Assembly (NCBI GenBank): GCA_026982145.1
Contig: JALSHQ010000008.1
Span: forward strand, 1 to 7,012
DNA: 7,012 nt
From: Gammaproteobacteria bacterium
GTDB lineage: Bacteria > Pseudomonadota > Gammaproteobacteria > SZUA-140
Direction of reading: 5' to 3'
Shown: positions 1 through 6,109 of the stretch, one piece after another
How positions within the stretch are numbered: position 1 is the first letter of the stretch
Layout: the number at the start of each line of letters is the position of its first letter
Notes under the pieces: model-generated
The model's input: the letters and a program-made list of their open reading frames with translations, nothing else
What the model was told of the DNA's origin: nothing
The model's database searches: none
Made by a program: the position numbers and the translations under genes

Positions 1-1841
1 TGGACGCCAAATACCTGACTTGGCAGCGCGAAGTGATGGAAGAGCTCACAGCATCATGGGGATGGAACCGTGACTATATGGCGATGCTCGACACGCGTGC
101 TGAGTGGAAAATTAATCGCGTGATTGAAGAGCGGCGCACGCTGGTGGATGCGCTCACGGAAGGGTACCAATGCCTGTCGAAATTTGCCCGCGAGCATGTG
201 AAACTATCGATGATTAGCCAGCGAGACCTGCACATCCTCGGGCGCAAACTCTATGCCGCGTTTGAGCGCAAGGCGGGCAAAATTGAGATCATTAACCGTG
301 GTGTCTCCGATGATGTGGTTGAGAGCCACCTGACCTTTCATCATGTAGGCGGTGATGGCGGCTGGATGCTCTTCCGCGGTAACGTCAATAGCGAAGAGGC
401 GCGCAGTGCCAAGCCGTTAAAGCGCGCGAACAGCGTGGTAGAGCTCACCGCATGGTGCTTTTTTAATCAACTTGCAGACGATAGAACCGTGGTGGTGTTG
501 TCGGGCAAAGAGGCACTGATCAATCTGAATGAGATTCGGTCGATTACCCGTGCATTTGACAATCTGTTCCCAGGTGCAAGGCTGGTGCCGAGCTCGATGG
601 AAGATCTAACCAGCACCCCGCGCATGATTCGTGCGGCGCTGCTGGTGAATGTGGCGGATGAGACGATGGACCTACATGTGCGTGAAGGCAAGCACATGAC
701 CAGCAATCGCACCGACGCGCTGAGTTATGGCGGCATTTGCAATAACTTAGTTCACTCCTTTGATTTTGTTTTTCAGACCAGCTGGCAGGAGGTGCTAACG
801 TTTCGTTATACGGGCGCCAAAGGGGTGTTAGATTGCCTGCAAGCCTGTTTTCAGTGGGCGCCCCGATCAAGCAATGTCGAGGTTCCCCCCATCAGAATTC
901 AATGCGATGCGACGGGGCGAGCGATGGTGATTCAGAAGCGGGTTGAAGAGCTGTTTGAAGATGTGAGGCAGTGTTTTTATAGCAATGCTCATCCGGAGAC
1001 GGTACGTTACCTGTTTTGCATTGGTCGTTCCTATTATCTATTGCAGCTTGAGAATGACGCTTTGGTTTACAGCCAGCACGACAGTTCCCCCGAACTGCTC
1101 AATAAGCTTGCTGAGCCTGTTGACCGTTTTACGCCATTGGTGGTGGATCGTTATGCGCTTAACAACACGTTGATGGCGATGGTCTATCGCCTCAATAAAG
1201 AGGGGATGATACAGGTTTTTTATCAGGTGGATGGCGGTGCCATTGATGTTTATATCGTTGACGAAAAAGGGTCGCTTTATCAACATCGCGCCGAAGGGCA
1301 GAACCCTGAAGTGTTGTTAAACCAGTATCGACGATTTTTTGATGCCATCACCTATCGTCAAAAAATCCAGCGTGGTGACGCCGTTACTGCTGAGGCGGGT
1401 GAAGAGACGAATCGCCCCAATATTCAATTTTTTCAGGTTGGACGAGGGCGCGATGGGCGCTTAGGCATACAGAGTAAGCGAGTGGAGAGCGACTTGGTCA
1501 GTGCTGGCTACTTTAACCTGCAGGTGATTGGTGAAGATGCGGGGGATGGTAAATCACTGTTTACCATCTATTGTGATGATGTTGAACTCACCTCTCTGGA
1601 GTTTGGTGACGGGCTTTTCAGTGAAGTTGCACGGCATGTGTTAGAGCAGCGTAAGAGCGGCCTGCTTTACCCTATTTATATTACTGATATTGATCTCCCT
1701 GCCACCTTGCTGGCGAAAGACCCGGCGCTGAATTTACAGACGATCAATTACCTAAACTACAAGCGCATCATTGAGGCGAAGCTCAACACTGAGTTGAAGG
1801 TGCTGGCCAGTCGTGAGCGCAGCGCCGGACAAGTCGCCTGA
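1..1841 (+). CDS. cyaA: Class I adenylate cyclase, 3' part (5' end outside window)
   Basis: Makes cAMP from ATP in the cytoplasm, feeding CRP-type regulators. The frame is open from the first complete codon (position 3) to TGA at 1839-1841, about 612 residues, against roughly 850 for the E. coli enzyme, so the start and the first part of the catalytic domain lie upstream. Recognisable class I stretches are LDTRAEWKINRV (near 88-125), RKLYAAFE followed by GKIEIINRG (about 245-300), and at 771-815 the counterpart of the second class I signature, seen as FQTSWQEVLTFRYTG. From memory the family signature is YRNSWNE-x-RTLHF-x-G, so this copy keeps SW-x-E, T and G but has diverged elsewhere. The region after about 820 corresponds to the C-terminal regulatory half, which is poorly conserved in the family. 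The GTG at 33 is internal, not the real start. Family assignment is secure; activity and glucose/PTS control cannot be read from this fragment. Confidence 0.95.
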   Translation, partial: DAKYLTWQREVMEELTASWGWNRDYMAMLDTRAEWKINRVIEERRTLVDALTEGYQCLSKFAREHVKLSMISQRDLHILGRKLYAAFERKAGKIEIINRGVSDDVVESHLTFHHVGGDGGWMLFRGNVNSEEARSAKPLKRANSVVELTAWCFFNQLADDRTVVVLSGKEALINLNEIRSITRAFDNLFPGARLVPSSMEDLTSTPRMIRAALLVNVADETMDLHVREGKHMTSNRTDALSYGGICNNLVHSFDFVFQTSWQEVLTFRYTGAKGVLDCLQACFQWAPRSSNVEVPPIRIQCDATGRAMVIQKRVEELFEDVRQCFYSNAHPETVRYLFCIGRSYYLLQLENDALVYSQHDSSPELLNKLAEPVDRFTPLVVDRYALNNTLMAMVYRLNKEGMIQVFYQVDGGAIDVYIVDEKGSLYQHRAEGQNPEVLLNQYRRFFDAITYRQKIQRGDAVTAEAGEETNRPNIQFFQVGRGRDGRLGIQSKRVESDLVSAGYFNLQVIGEDAGDGKSLFTIYCDDVELTSLEFGDGLFSEVARHVLEQRKSGLLYPIYITDIDLPATLLAKDPALNLQTINYLNYKRIIEAKLNTELKVLASRERSAGQVA

Positions 1842-1870
1842 AGCAGGCTCAATTTTCTAGCAATTCCAGT

Positions 1871-1899
1871 TTCTGAATTCCCCGGCTAGCGTTTATACT
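1871..1899 (+). promoter_or_regulatory. Candidate sigma-70 promoter before lptM-lysA
   Basis: A good -10 element, TATACT, lies at 1894-1899. Seventeen bases upstream is only a weak -35 match, TTCTGA at 1871-1876 (three of six consensus bases). Transcription would begin near 1906, giving a leader of about 16 bases before the lptM ATG. The site fits the gap between cyaA and the lptM-lysA cluster, but read-through from cyaA is also possible because no clear terminator separates them. Confidence 0.35.
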
Positions 1900-1914
1900 C
1901 TCCCTTTTGCCGGG
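1881..1914. repeat. 6-bp inverted repeat flanking the candidate -10
   Basis: CCCGGC at 1881-1886 and its exact reverse complement GCCGGG at 1909-1914 are separated by 22 bases that contain the TATACT box. In RNA read through from cyaA the arms could pair and place the weak ribosome-binding region of lptM (GGGAA at 1912-1916) in a stem; in DNA the arms could be a protein site. Six pairs with a long loop can also arise by chance. Confidence 0.3.
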
Positions 1915-1921
1915 AACCACC

Positions 1922-2059
1922 ATGCGTCAGCCATCAATCATTCGTAGCGGTATGCGAATAGCACTCTGCGCTATCTCGGCGCTACTCTTAACGGCCTGCG
2001 GACAGAAGGGTGACCTCTATCTGCCCGATGCCTCAACACTGCTTATCGTTATATTTTAA
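1922..2059 (+). CDS. lptM: LptM (YifL)-like small lipoprotein
   Basis: Encodes 45 residues, ATG at 1922 to TAA at 2057-2059. It has a lipoprotein signal: basic N-region with R2, R8 and R12, a hydrophobic stretch, and a lipobox LTAC with the lipidated Cys at residue 26. Next comes CGQKGDLYLP, a close match to the family hallmark CG-x-KGPLY-x-P. LptM is an outer-membrane lipoprotein that binds the LptD-LptE LPS translocon and helps LptD reach its correct disulfide pattern. Position before lysA is typical of gammaproteobacteria. The mature part is only 20 residues and ends in the hydrophobic TLLIVIF, whereas E. coli and Pseudomonas forms carry a longer polar, proline-rich tail. A second ATG at residue 11 could also start a shorter signal peptide. 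The ribosome-binding site (GGGAA, 1912-1916) is weak. Identity is well supported by the lipobox, motif and context together. Confidence 0.88.
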   Translation: MRQPSIIRSGMRIALCAISALLLTACGQKGDLYLPDASTLLIVIF

Positions 2060-2060
2060 A

Positions 2061-3311
2061 ATGGATCACTTTAGTTATCACAACGGAAAACTTCGCGCCG
2101 AAGAGGTGGAGCTTGCCACTATTGCAGCCGAGTACGGTACCCCCTGTTATGTCTATTCGCGCGCCACATTGGAGCGTCACTGGCGCGCTTTTGATGAGGT
2201 TTTTGCGGGTCACGACCACCTCATCTGCTATGCGGTCAAAGCGAACTCAAACCTTGCGGTACTAAACCTGTTTGCACGGCTGGGTTCTGGTTTTGATATT
2301 GTCTCGGTCGGTGAGTTGGAACGTGTGATTAAAGCGGGTGGTGACCCTAGCAAAGCAGTCTTTTCAGGTGTGGCCAAAACAGCGGCTGAGATGCGGCGTG
2401 CGTTAGAGGTCGGCATTCTCAGTTTTAATGTCGAATCTGAGGCAGAGCTGGAACGACTCAATGGCGTGGCCGCTGAGATGAATTTGCAAGCGCCGGTCTC
2501 CCTGCGGGTGAACCCCGATGTGGATGCGCAGACCCACCCCTATATCTCGACCGGCCTGAAAGAGAATAAATTCGGTATCGACATTGCACTTGCATCGGCA
2601 GCCTGCGCGCGTGCCAGGGCGATGCCGAATATCAACCTGATCGGCATCGATTGCCACATCGGTTCACAGTTGACTGACGTTGCACCGTTTACGGCAGCAG
2701 CAGACCGGCTGCTGTTACTGCTTAATCAGCTCAAAGCTGAAGGCATCGCGATTCACCACCTCGATCTTGGAGGGGGGCTCGGCATCGCCTATGGCGACGA
2801 AACGCCACCACCACCGGCCAGCTATGCCAAGGCGCTGCTCGACAAACTCGGCGGGCTCGGTTACAAAATCATTCTGGAGCCGGGGCGCGCCATTGCCGGT
2901 AACGCCGGGGTGATGTTGACGCAAGTTGAATATCTCAAAAGCAATGAACACAAAAATTTTGCGATTGTTGATGCGGGGATGAATGATCTATTGCGCCCGT
3001 CACTTTATGGCGCATGGCAGGCGATCATCCCGTTGCAGCAAGCGTCAACGGCTGAAGCGAAAATCTACGATGTGGTCGGCCCGGTCTGCGAAACCGGCGA
3101 CTTCATCGGCAAAGCGCGCGAGCTTGCGCTTGAAGCGGGGGATCTCCTCGCAGTACGTTCATCCGGCGCATACGGTTTTTCGATGAGCTCAACCTATAAC
3201 TCACGCCCGCGCTGTGCCGAGGTGATGGTCGATGGCGATAAGCACTATCTGATTCGACGCCGCGAGACCCTCGAAGAACTTTACCGCGGCGAGACTCTCT
3301 TGCCCGACTGA
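2061..3311 (+). CDS. lysA: Diaminopimelate decarboxylase
   Basis: PLP-dependent fold III decarboxylase that converts meso-diaminopimelate to L-lysine and CO2, the last step of lysine synthesis. From ATG 2061 the protein has 416 residues, the usual size. Landmarks are the PLP lysine K60 in CYAVKANSN, HIGSQ (199-203), the glycine-rich phosphate loop GGGLG (237-241), EPGR (273-276), and the C-terminal active-site segment PVCETGDF (341-348) with C343, supplied to the partner subunit of the dimer. Y371 in SGAYGFSMSS is also conserved. Residues about 30-280 form the TIM barrel and the rest the beta-sandwich. The frame is open back to an ATG at 2010, but that lies inside lptM in another frame and would add residues with no family counterpart, so 2061 (MDHFSYHNGK) is chosen. 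It begins 1 base after the lptM stop with no Shine-Dalgarno visible, suggesting translational coupling. The expected downstream dapF is absent. Confidence 0.97.
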   Translation: MDHFSYHNGKLRAEEVELATIAAEYGTPCYVYSRATLERHWRAFDEVFAGHDHLICYAVKANSNLAVLNLFARLGSGFDIVSVGELERVIKAGGDPSKAVFSGVAKTAAEMRRALEVGILSFNVESEAELERLNGVAAEMNLQAPVSLRVNPDVDAQTHPYISTGLKENKFGIDIALASAACARARAMPNINLIGIDCHIGSQLTDVAPFTAAADRLLLLLNQLKAEGIAIHHLDLGGGLGIAYGDETPPPPASYAKALLDKLGGLGYKIILEPGRAIAGNAGVMLTQVEYLKSNEHKNFAIVDAGMNDLLRPSLYGAWQAIIPLQQASTAEAKIYDVVGPVCETGDFIGKARELALEAGDLLAVRSSGAYGFSMSSTYNSRPRCAEVMVDGDKHYLIRRRETLEELYRGETLLPD

Positions 3312-3316
3312 TCACC

Positions 3317-3991
3317 ATGCAGCGCATCCCCGAACCTGATTTGATGGATGATAAAGCGCAGGCACGTGCCTATGCTGAAGCCGACTTTACCGAGCCGCAT
3401 GAAAATTTCATCACGCTGTTTAAGGGGCAGTGGCCGGGGCGAGCGATCAGCGGGCGAGTGCTCGACCTCGGTTGTGGCCCAGCCGATATCTCAATCCGTT
3501 TTGCGCGCGCGTTTCCCGACTGTACCGTTGAGGGGGTCGATGGTGCCGCTGAAATGTTGGCCTGTGGTGCCGGTGCAGTGGCGGCCGCTGGGATGTCGCA
3601 TCGTATCGATTTAAGCCACTGTTATTTGCCGAGTGAAAGGCTGATGCAGCAGTCGTATGAAGCCGTAATCAGCAACAGTCTGCTGCACCATCTAATAGAA
3701 CCGATGACACTGTGGCGGACAATCGCTGCCTGTACGAAAAGCGATGTTGCCTCAGGCACGCCGGTGTTTGTGATGGATCTGATGCGGCCGCAGAATCATA
3801 ATGAGGCGAAGCACTTTGTCTCATCTTATGCGGGCGAAGAACCAGCGATATTACAGCATGATTTTTATCACTCACTGCTGGCGGCTTATACTGTTGATGA
3901 GGTGCGTGAACAATTGAATGCGGCGGGGTTACATGCGCTGAAGGTTGAGGCGGCCAGTGACCGCCACCTGATTGTGGCTGGGCTGCTATAG
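3317..3991 (+). CDS. Class I SAM-dependent methyltransferase of unknown substrate
   Basis: Encodes 224 residues with a Rossmann-type methyltransferase fold. Motif I is VLDLGCGPADIS (48-59), the SAM-binding glycine loop. The acidic residue at the end of strand 2 is D75 in VEGVDGAAEM, and YEAVISNSLLHHL (114-126) matches the motif IV/V region of the UbiE/Methyltransf_11-25 group. No membrane segment or signal peptide is seen, so it is probably cytoplasmic. It starts 5 bases after lysA on the same strand with no clear Shine-Dalgarno, so it is probably co-transcribed and coupled. A later ATG at 3344 is possible, but MQRIPEPDLMDD looks like a conserved family N-terminus, so 3317 is preferred. The substrate cannot be told from sequence; proximity to lysA does not by itself imply a role in lysine synthesis. 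The last 6 bases overlap the end of the convergent arsC gene. Confidence 0.88.
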   Translation: MQRIPEPDLMDDKAQARAYAEADFTEPHENFITLFKGQWPGRAISGRVLDLGCGPADISIRFARAFPDCTVEGVDGAAEMLACGAGAVAAAGMSHRIDLSHCYLPSERLMQQSYEAVISNSLLHHLIEPMTLWRTIAACTKSDVASGTPVFVMDLMRPQNHNEAKHFVSSYAGEEPAILQHDFYHSLLAAYTVDEVREQLNAAGLHALKVEAASDRHLIVAGLL

Positions 3992-4411
3992 CACCTCGGC
4001 CAGCAGCTTTTCTACTCTGTTACGAATGTCATCGCGCGCGGCGCTAAACACTGCGGTGATCTCCTCCTCGTTCCCCGTCGCTTTAGCGGGGTCAGAGAGC
4101 GGCCAGTGAATGCGCGGCAGTTCACTCGGCACTATCGGGCAGTGCTCATCAGCATGGCCGCAGACGGTGACCAGCAGCGTGGTCTGCGCCAACATCTCAG
4201 GGGTGACTTTGGTTGACTCCTGACCTGAAATATCAACCCCTGCAGCCTTCATGATCGAAATCGCGCGAGGGTTTTTGCCGTGTGCCTCAATCCCTGCTGA
4301 GAGGATGACAGCACGATCACCGACGATCTGCTTAGCCCACCCCTCCGCAATTTGAGAGCGACAGGCATTGCCGGTGCAGAGGAAGAGGATGCAGGGTTTT
4401 TGTGCTGTCAT
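3986..4411 (-). CDS. arsC: Arsenate reductase, thioredoxin-coupled ArsC (LMW phosphatase fold)
   Basis: Encodes 141 residues and would reduce arsenate to arsenite in the cytoplasm. The phosphatase loop C12-TGNAC-R18-S has the CX5R form. C84 in TVCGHADEHCP and C91 complete the cysteine triad, and D107-P108 is the catalytic Asp-Pro. These positions are offset by two from C10, C82, C89 and D105 of S. aureus plasmid ArsC, which supports a thioredoxin-coupled reductase rather than a plain tyrosine phosphatase. ATG at 4409-4411 starts just before the beta-strand and P-loop, as expected; a modest AAGG lies about 8 bases upstream. No arsR, arsB or acr3 gene is present in the window, so it is isolated from any ars operon here. 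Its stop is shared in a palindrome with the convergent methyltransferase. Confidence 0.93.
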   Translation of the reverse strand: MTAQKPCILFLCTGNACRSQIAEGWAKQIVGDRAVILSAGIEAHGKNPRAISIMKAAGVDISGQESTKVTPEMLAQTTLLVTVCGHADEHCPIVPSELPRIHWPLSDPAKATGNEEEITAVFSAARDDIRNRVEKLLAEVL

Positions 4412-4647
4412 GTGGAAGCCTTGGGTGAGTGTTTATTGAACGGGGCAATTATTTTAAGCCTTATTTAAAGTTTACCCTTTTATTTCTAATTGCAAAAAAG
4501 AGATATTGCTTCAGCGGTGGGTGATGTAAAAAGAGCAGCAGAGCTGGGGTATAGAAGGCCAAAAAAGATATGATTGTTAGTAAGCACATCGTGCATTAGC
4601 TAAGCTCGGAGTTGTGCCCAGAAAGAAGCTAACGTTTTCTTGAGCTT
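4412..4647. other. Intergenic region, AT-rich near arsC
   Basis: Lies between two minus-strand genes: downstream of trmL and upstream of arsC, so it should carry the arsC promoter. On the minus strand TTTGCA (complement of 4489-4494) and TAAACT (complement of 4467-4472) are separated by 16 bases and might form a weak promoter. A TTTAA/TTAAA inverted repeat (4453-4457 and 4465-4469) and the 8-base palindrome TTAGCTAA (4596-4603) are also present. I see no ArsR-type operator I can defend, no tRNA and no credible small gene. Confidence 0.5.
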
Positions 4648-4649
4648 CT
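4624..4649 (-). terminator. Possible hairpin terminator of trmL
   Basis: AGAAGCT at 4624-4630 and AGCTTCT at 4643-4649 are exact reverse complements with a 12-base loop. Read in the trmL direction, the stem begins within the TAG stop codon and the 3' arm is followed by TTCT, giving a short pyrimidine-rich tail rather than a proper U run. It is well placed for a terminator, but the stem is short, not GC-rich, and overlaps the stop codon, so termination would probably be inefficient. Confidence 0.35.
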
Positions 4650-5115
4650 AAACCGCGCTGTCATCAAACCCATGCTGCCGCCACGCTTCATAAAGAAAAA
4701 TCGCGACGGCATTGGAGAGATTGAGGCTGCGGCTGTCGGCCAGCATCGGAATCCGCAAAACTTGTTCCGCTGGCAATGTCGCTAGAAATTCAGCGGGCAG
4801 ACCGCGGGATTCGGGGCCAAAGATCAGCGCGTCATCTGTCTGGTATTCAATCTCTGTGTGATTGCGTGACCCTTTGGTGGAGCAGGCGATGAGCCGCTTC
4901 GGCTGCACCTGCGTGATGAAACTGTCGAGATTGTCATATTCTTTAATCGATGCAAATTCGTGGTAGTCGAGCCCAGCGCGACGTAATCTTTTATCATCAA
5001 ACTCAAATCCGCAGGGGTGAATGATGTGCAGCTGTGCCCCACTGTTGGCACAAAGGCGTATAATGTTGCCGGTGTTGGGGGGGATCTCCGGCTGGTAGAG
5101 TACGATGTGGAACAT
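4648..5115 (-). CDS. trmL: tRNA (cytidine/uridine-34) 2'-O-methyltransferase TrmL
   Basis: SPOUT-family enzyme that uses SAM to 2'-O-methylate the wobble base of leucine tRNAs. From ATG at 5113-5115 the protein has 155 residues, against 157 in E. coli. Family motifs are present in order: LYQPEIPPNTGNIIRLCA (6-23, with the conserved N14 and R20), FGPESRGLP (99-107), and the knot segment IPMLADSRSLNLSNAVAI (122-139), which binds SAM. The frame stays open upstream to 5394, but those 93 codons lie antisense to pyrD and have no family counterpart, so the start is MFHIVLYQPE. No Shine-Dalgarno precedes this ATG (GCCGCCC lies immediately upstream), and a -10-like box ends only 7 bases before it, so the message may be leaderless. 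The gene is divergent from pyrD with 55 bases between starts. Confidence 0.96.
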   Translation of the reverse strand: MFHIVLYQPEIPPNTGNIIRLCANSGAQLHIIHPCGFEFDDKRLRRAGLDYHEFASIKEYDNLDSFITQVQPKRLIACSTKGSRNHTEIEYQTDDALIFGPESRGLPAEFLATLPAEQVLRIPMLADSRSLNLSNAVAIFLYEAWRQHGFDDSAV

Positions 5116-5122
5116 GGGCGGC

Positions 5123-5128
5123 AATATA
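5123..5128 (-). promoter_or_regulatory. Candidate -10 box of trmL, very close to its ATG
   Basis: On the minus strand TATATT is followed by seven bases and then the trmL ATG. That spacing would put the transcription start at or next to the A of ATG. No good -35 lies 16-18 bases upstream (GTCTAT at 17 bases is poor); TTGTCT, complement of 5153-5158, is a better hexamer but 24 bases away. The call rests on the -10 and the lack of a Shine-Dalgarno. Confidence 0.3.
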
Positions 5129-5156
5129 CCATAGCGCGATGAGCGATAGACGAGAC

Positions 5157-5163
5157 AAAAGGG
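5157..5163 (+). promoter_or_regulatory. Ribosome-binding site deciding the TTG start of pyrD
   Basis: AAAAGGG stands 7 bases before TTG at 5171, a normal Shine-Dalgarno distance. The in-frame ATG at 5189 has only AAGAG directly next to it, at a poor distance. An out-of-frame ATG at 5166 sits just 2 bases from the AAAAGGG and reaches a stop after one further codon. The TTG is therefore the most likely start. Confidence 0.5.
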
Positions 5164-5170
5164 TAATGAG

Positions 5171-6109
5171 TTGAGTAACCAAAAAGAGATGTTGGCGATT
5201 GAGTTTTGCGGAATGAAGTTTGCGAGCCCACAGGTGTTGCTGTCGGGCTGTGTTGGATTTGGTGAGGAGTACACCCGTATCGAGGGGTTTTCGAATTGCG
5301 ATGTGGGCGCGATCTGCCTGAAAGGGACGACGCTCGAAAATCGCCCCGGCAATGCGCCGCATCGGGTGTGGGAGACGCCGTCCGGCATGATCAATGCGAT
5401 CGGCCTGCAAAATCCGGGTGCGCCCTATGTGGTGAATGAGATTCTACCGACGCTCGATTTCGGTGAGACCCGTTTTATCGCCAATGTCTGCGGCTCGACC
5501 GTTGAAGAATACATTGAAGTGACTCGCCTGTTTGATGATTCACCGATCGATGCGATTGAGATCAACATCTCTTGCCCGAATGTGAAAGAGGGCGGGGTGG
5601 CGTTTGGTAACAATCCTGAAATGTCGGCGCGGGTGGTGGAGGCGTGTCGCTCGGTCACCAACAAGCCGCTGATCACCAAGCTCTCGCCCAACCAGACTGA
5701 CATTGCGGGCAATGCAAAACGTTGCATCGAGGCCGGCAGTGATGCCTTTGCGGTGATCAACACCCTGATGGGGATGGCGATCGATGTTGAGCAGCGCACG
5801 CCGATCATCGGTAACAACCAAGGCGGGCTGTCTGGGCCGGCGATCAAACCGGTGGCGCTGTTGAAGACGCATCAGGTTTATCAAGTCTGCAAACACCATA
5901 ATATTCCGATCATAGGCCAAGGTGGCATTGCCACGGCTGAAGATGCGCTGGAGTTCATTATCGCCGGCGCTTCAGCTGTGGGCATCGGCACCGCGCTTTT
6001 TTATGACCCGCTGCTCTGCCCGAAGATTAATGCCGGGCTAGTGGCGTACATGGAGCGCCATGGGCTCAGTGAAATTTCGCAGCTGATCGGGACATTGAAG
6101 CTGAATTAG
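5171..6109 (+). CDS. pyrD: Dihydroorotate dehydrogenase, class 1B catalytic subunit
   Basis: FMN enzyme that oxidises dihydroorotate to orotate in de novo pyrimidine synthesis. It has 312 residues from TTG 5171 (306 from ATG 5189), the usual class 1 size. Motifs follow the Lactococcus PyrDB pattern: SGCVGFGEEY (25-34), K51 in LKGTT, SGMINAIGLQNPG (71-83), NISCPNVKEGG (132-142) with the catalytic base C135, K170 in TKLSPN, INTLMG (196-201), GGLSGPAIKP (218-227) and GQGGIATAEDA (249-259). A Cys base and no N-terminal membrane helix separate it from the class 2 quinone-linked PyrD (Ser base) usual in gammaproteobacteria. Class 1B enzymes normally work with PyrK, an FAD and 2Fe-2S subunit that passes electrons to NAD+; no pyrK is next to it here. 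It is divergent from trmL and appears monocistronic within the window. Confidence 0.94.
   Translation: MSNQKEMLAIEFCGMKFASPQVLLSGCVGFGEEYTRIEGFSNCDVGAICLKGTTLENRPGNAPHRVWETPSGMINAIGLQNPGAPYVVNEILPTLDFGETRFIANVCGSTVEEYIEVTRLFDDSPIDAIEINISCPNVKEGGVAFGNNPEMSARVVEACRSVTNKPLITKLSPNQTDIAGNAKRCIEAGSDAFAVINTLMGMAIDVEQRTPIIGNNQGGLSGPAIKPVALLKTHQVYQVCKHHNIPIIGQGGIATAEDALEFIIAGASAVGIGTALFYDPLLCPKINAGLVAYMERHGLSEISQLIGTLKLN

Noticed and set aside
1862..1879. AATTC/GAATT inverted repeat just after cyaA as a terminator
   Set aside because: The stem is five AT-rich pairs with no T run after it, so it is not a convincing terminator.
2010..2060. An extended N-terminus for diaminopimelate decarboxylase starting at ATG 2010
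   Set aside because: These codons overlap the lptM reading frame, have no family counterpart, and the normal N-terminus begins at 2061.
4490..4573. A short plus-strand open frame of about 27 codons containing DIASAVGDVKRAAELGY
   Set aside because: It has only a TTG start, no ribosome-binding site and no family I recognise. It could be a decayed remnant, but the evidence is too thin to call.
4584..4594. GCAC-ATC-GTGC mini-hairpin in the arsC-trmL intergenic region
   Set aside because: Four pairs with a three-base loop and no flanking support is within chance expectation.
5116..5394. A 93-residue N-terminal extension of TrmL on the minus strand
   Set aside because: It runs antisense through pyrD, and TrmL proteins normally begin directly at the MFHIVLYQPE-like strand.
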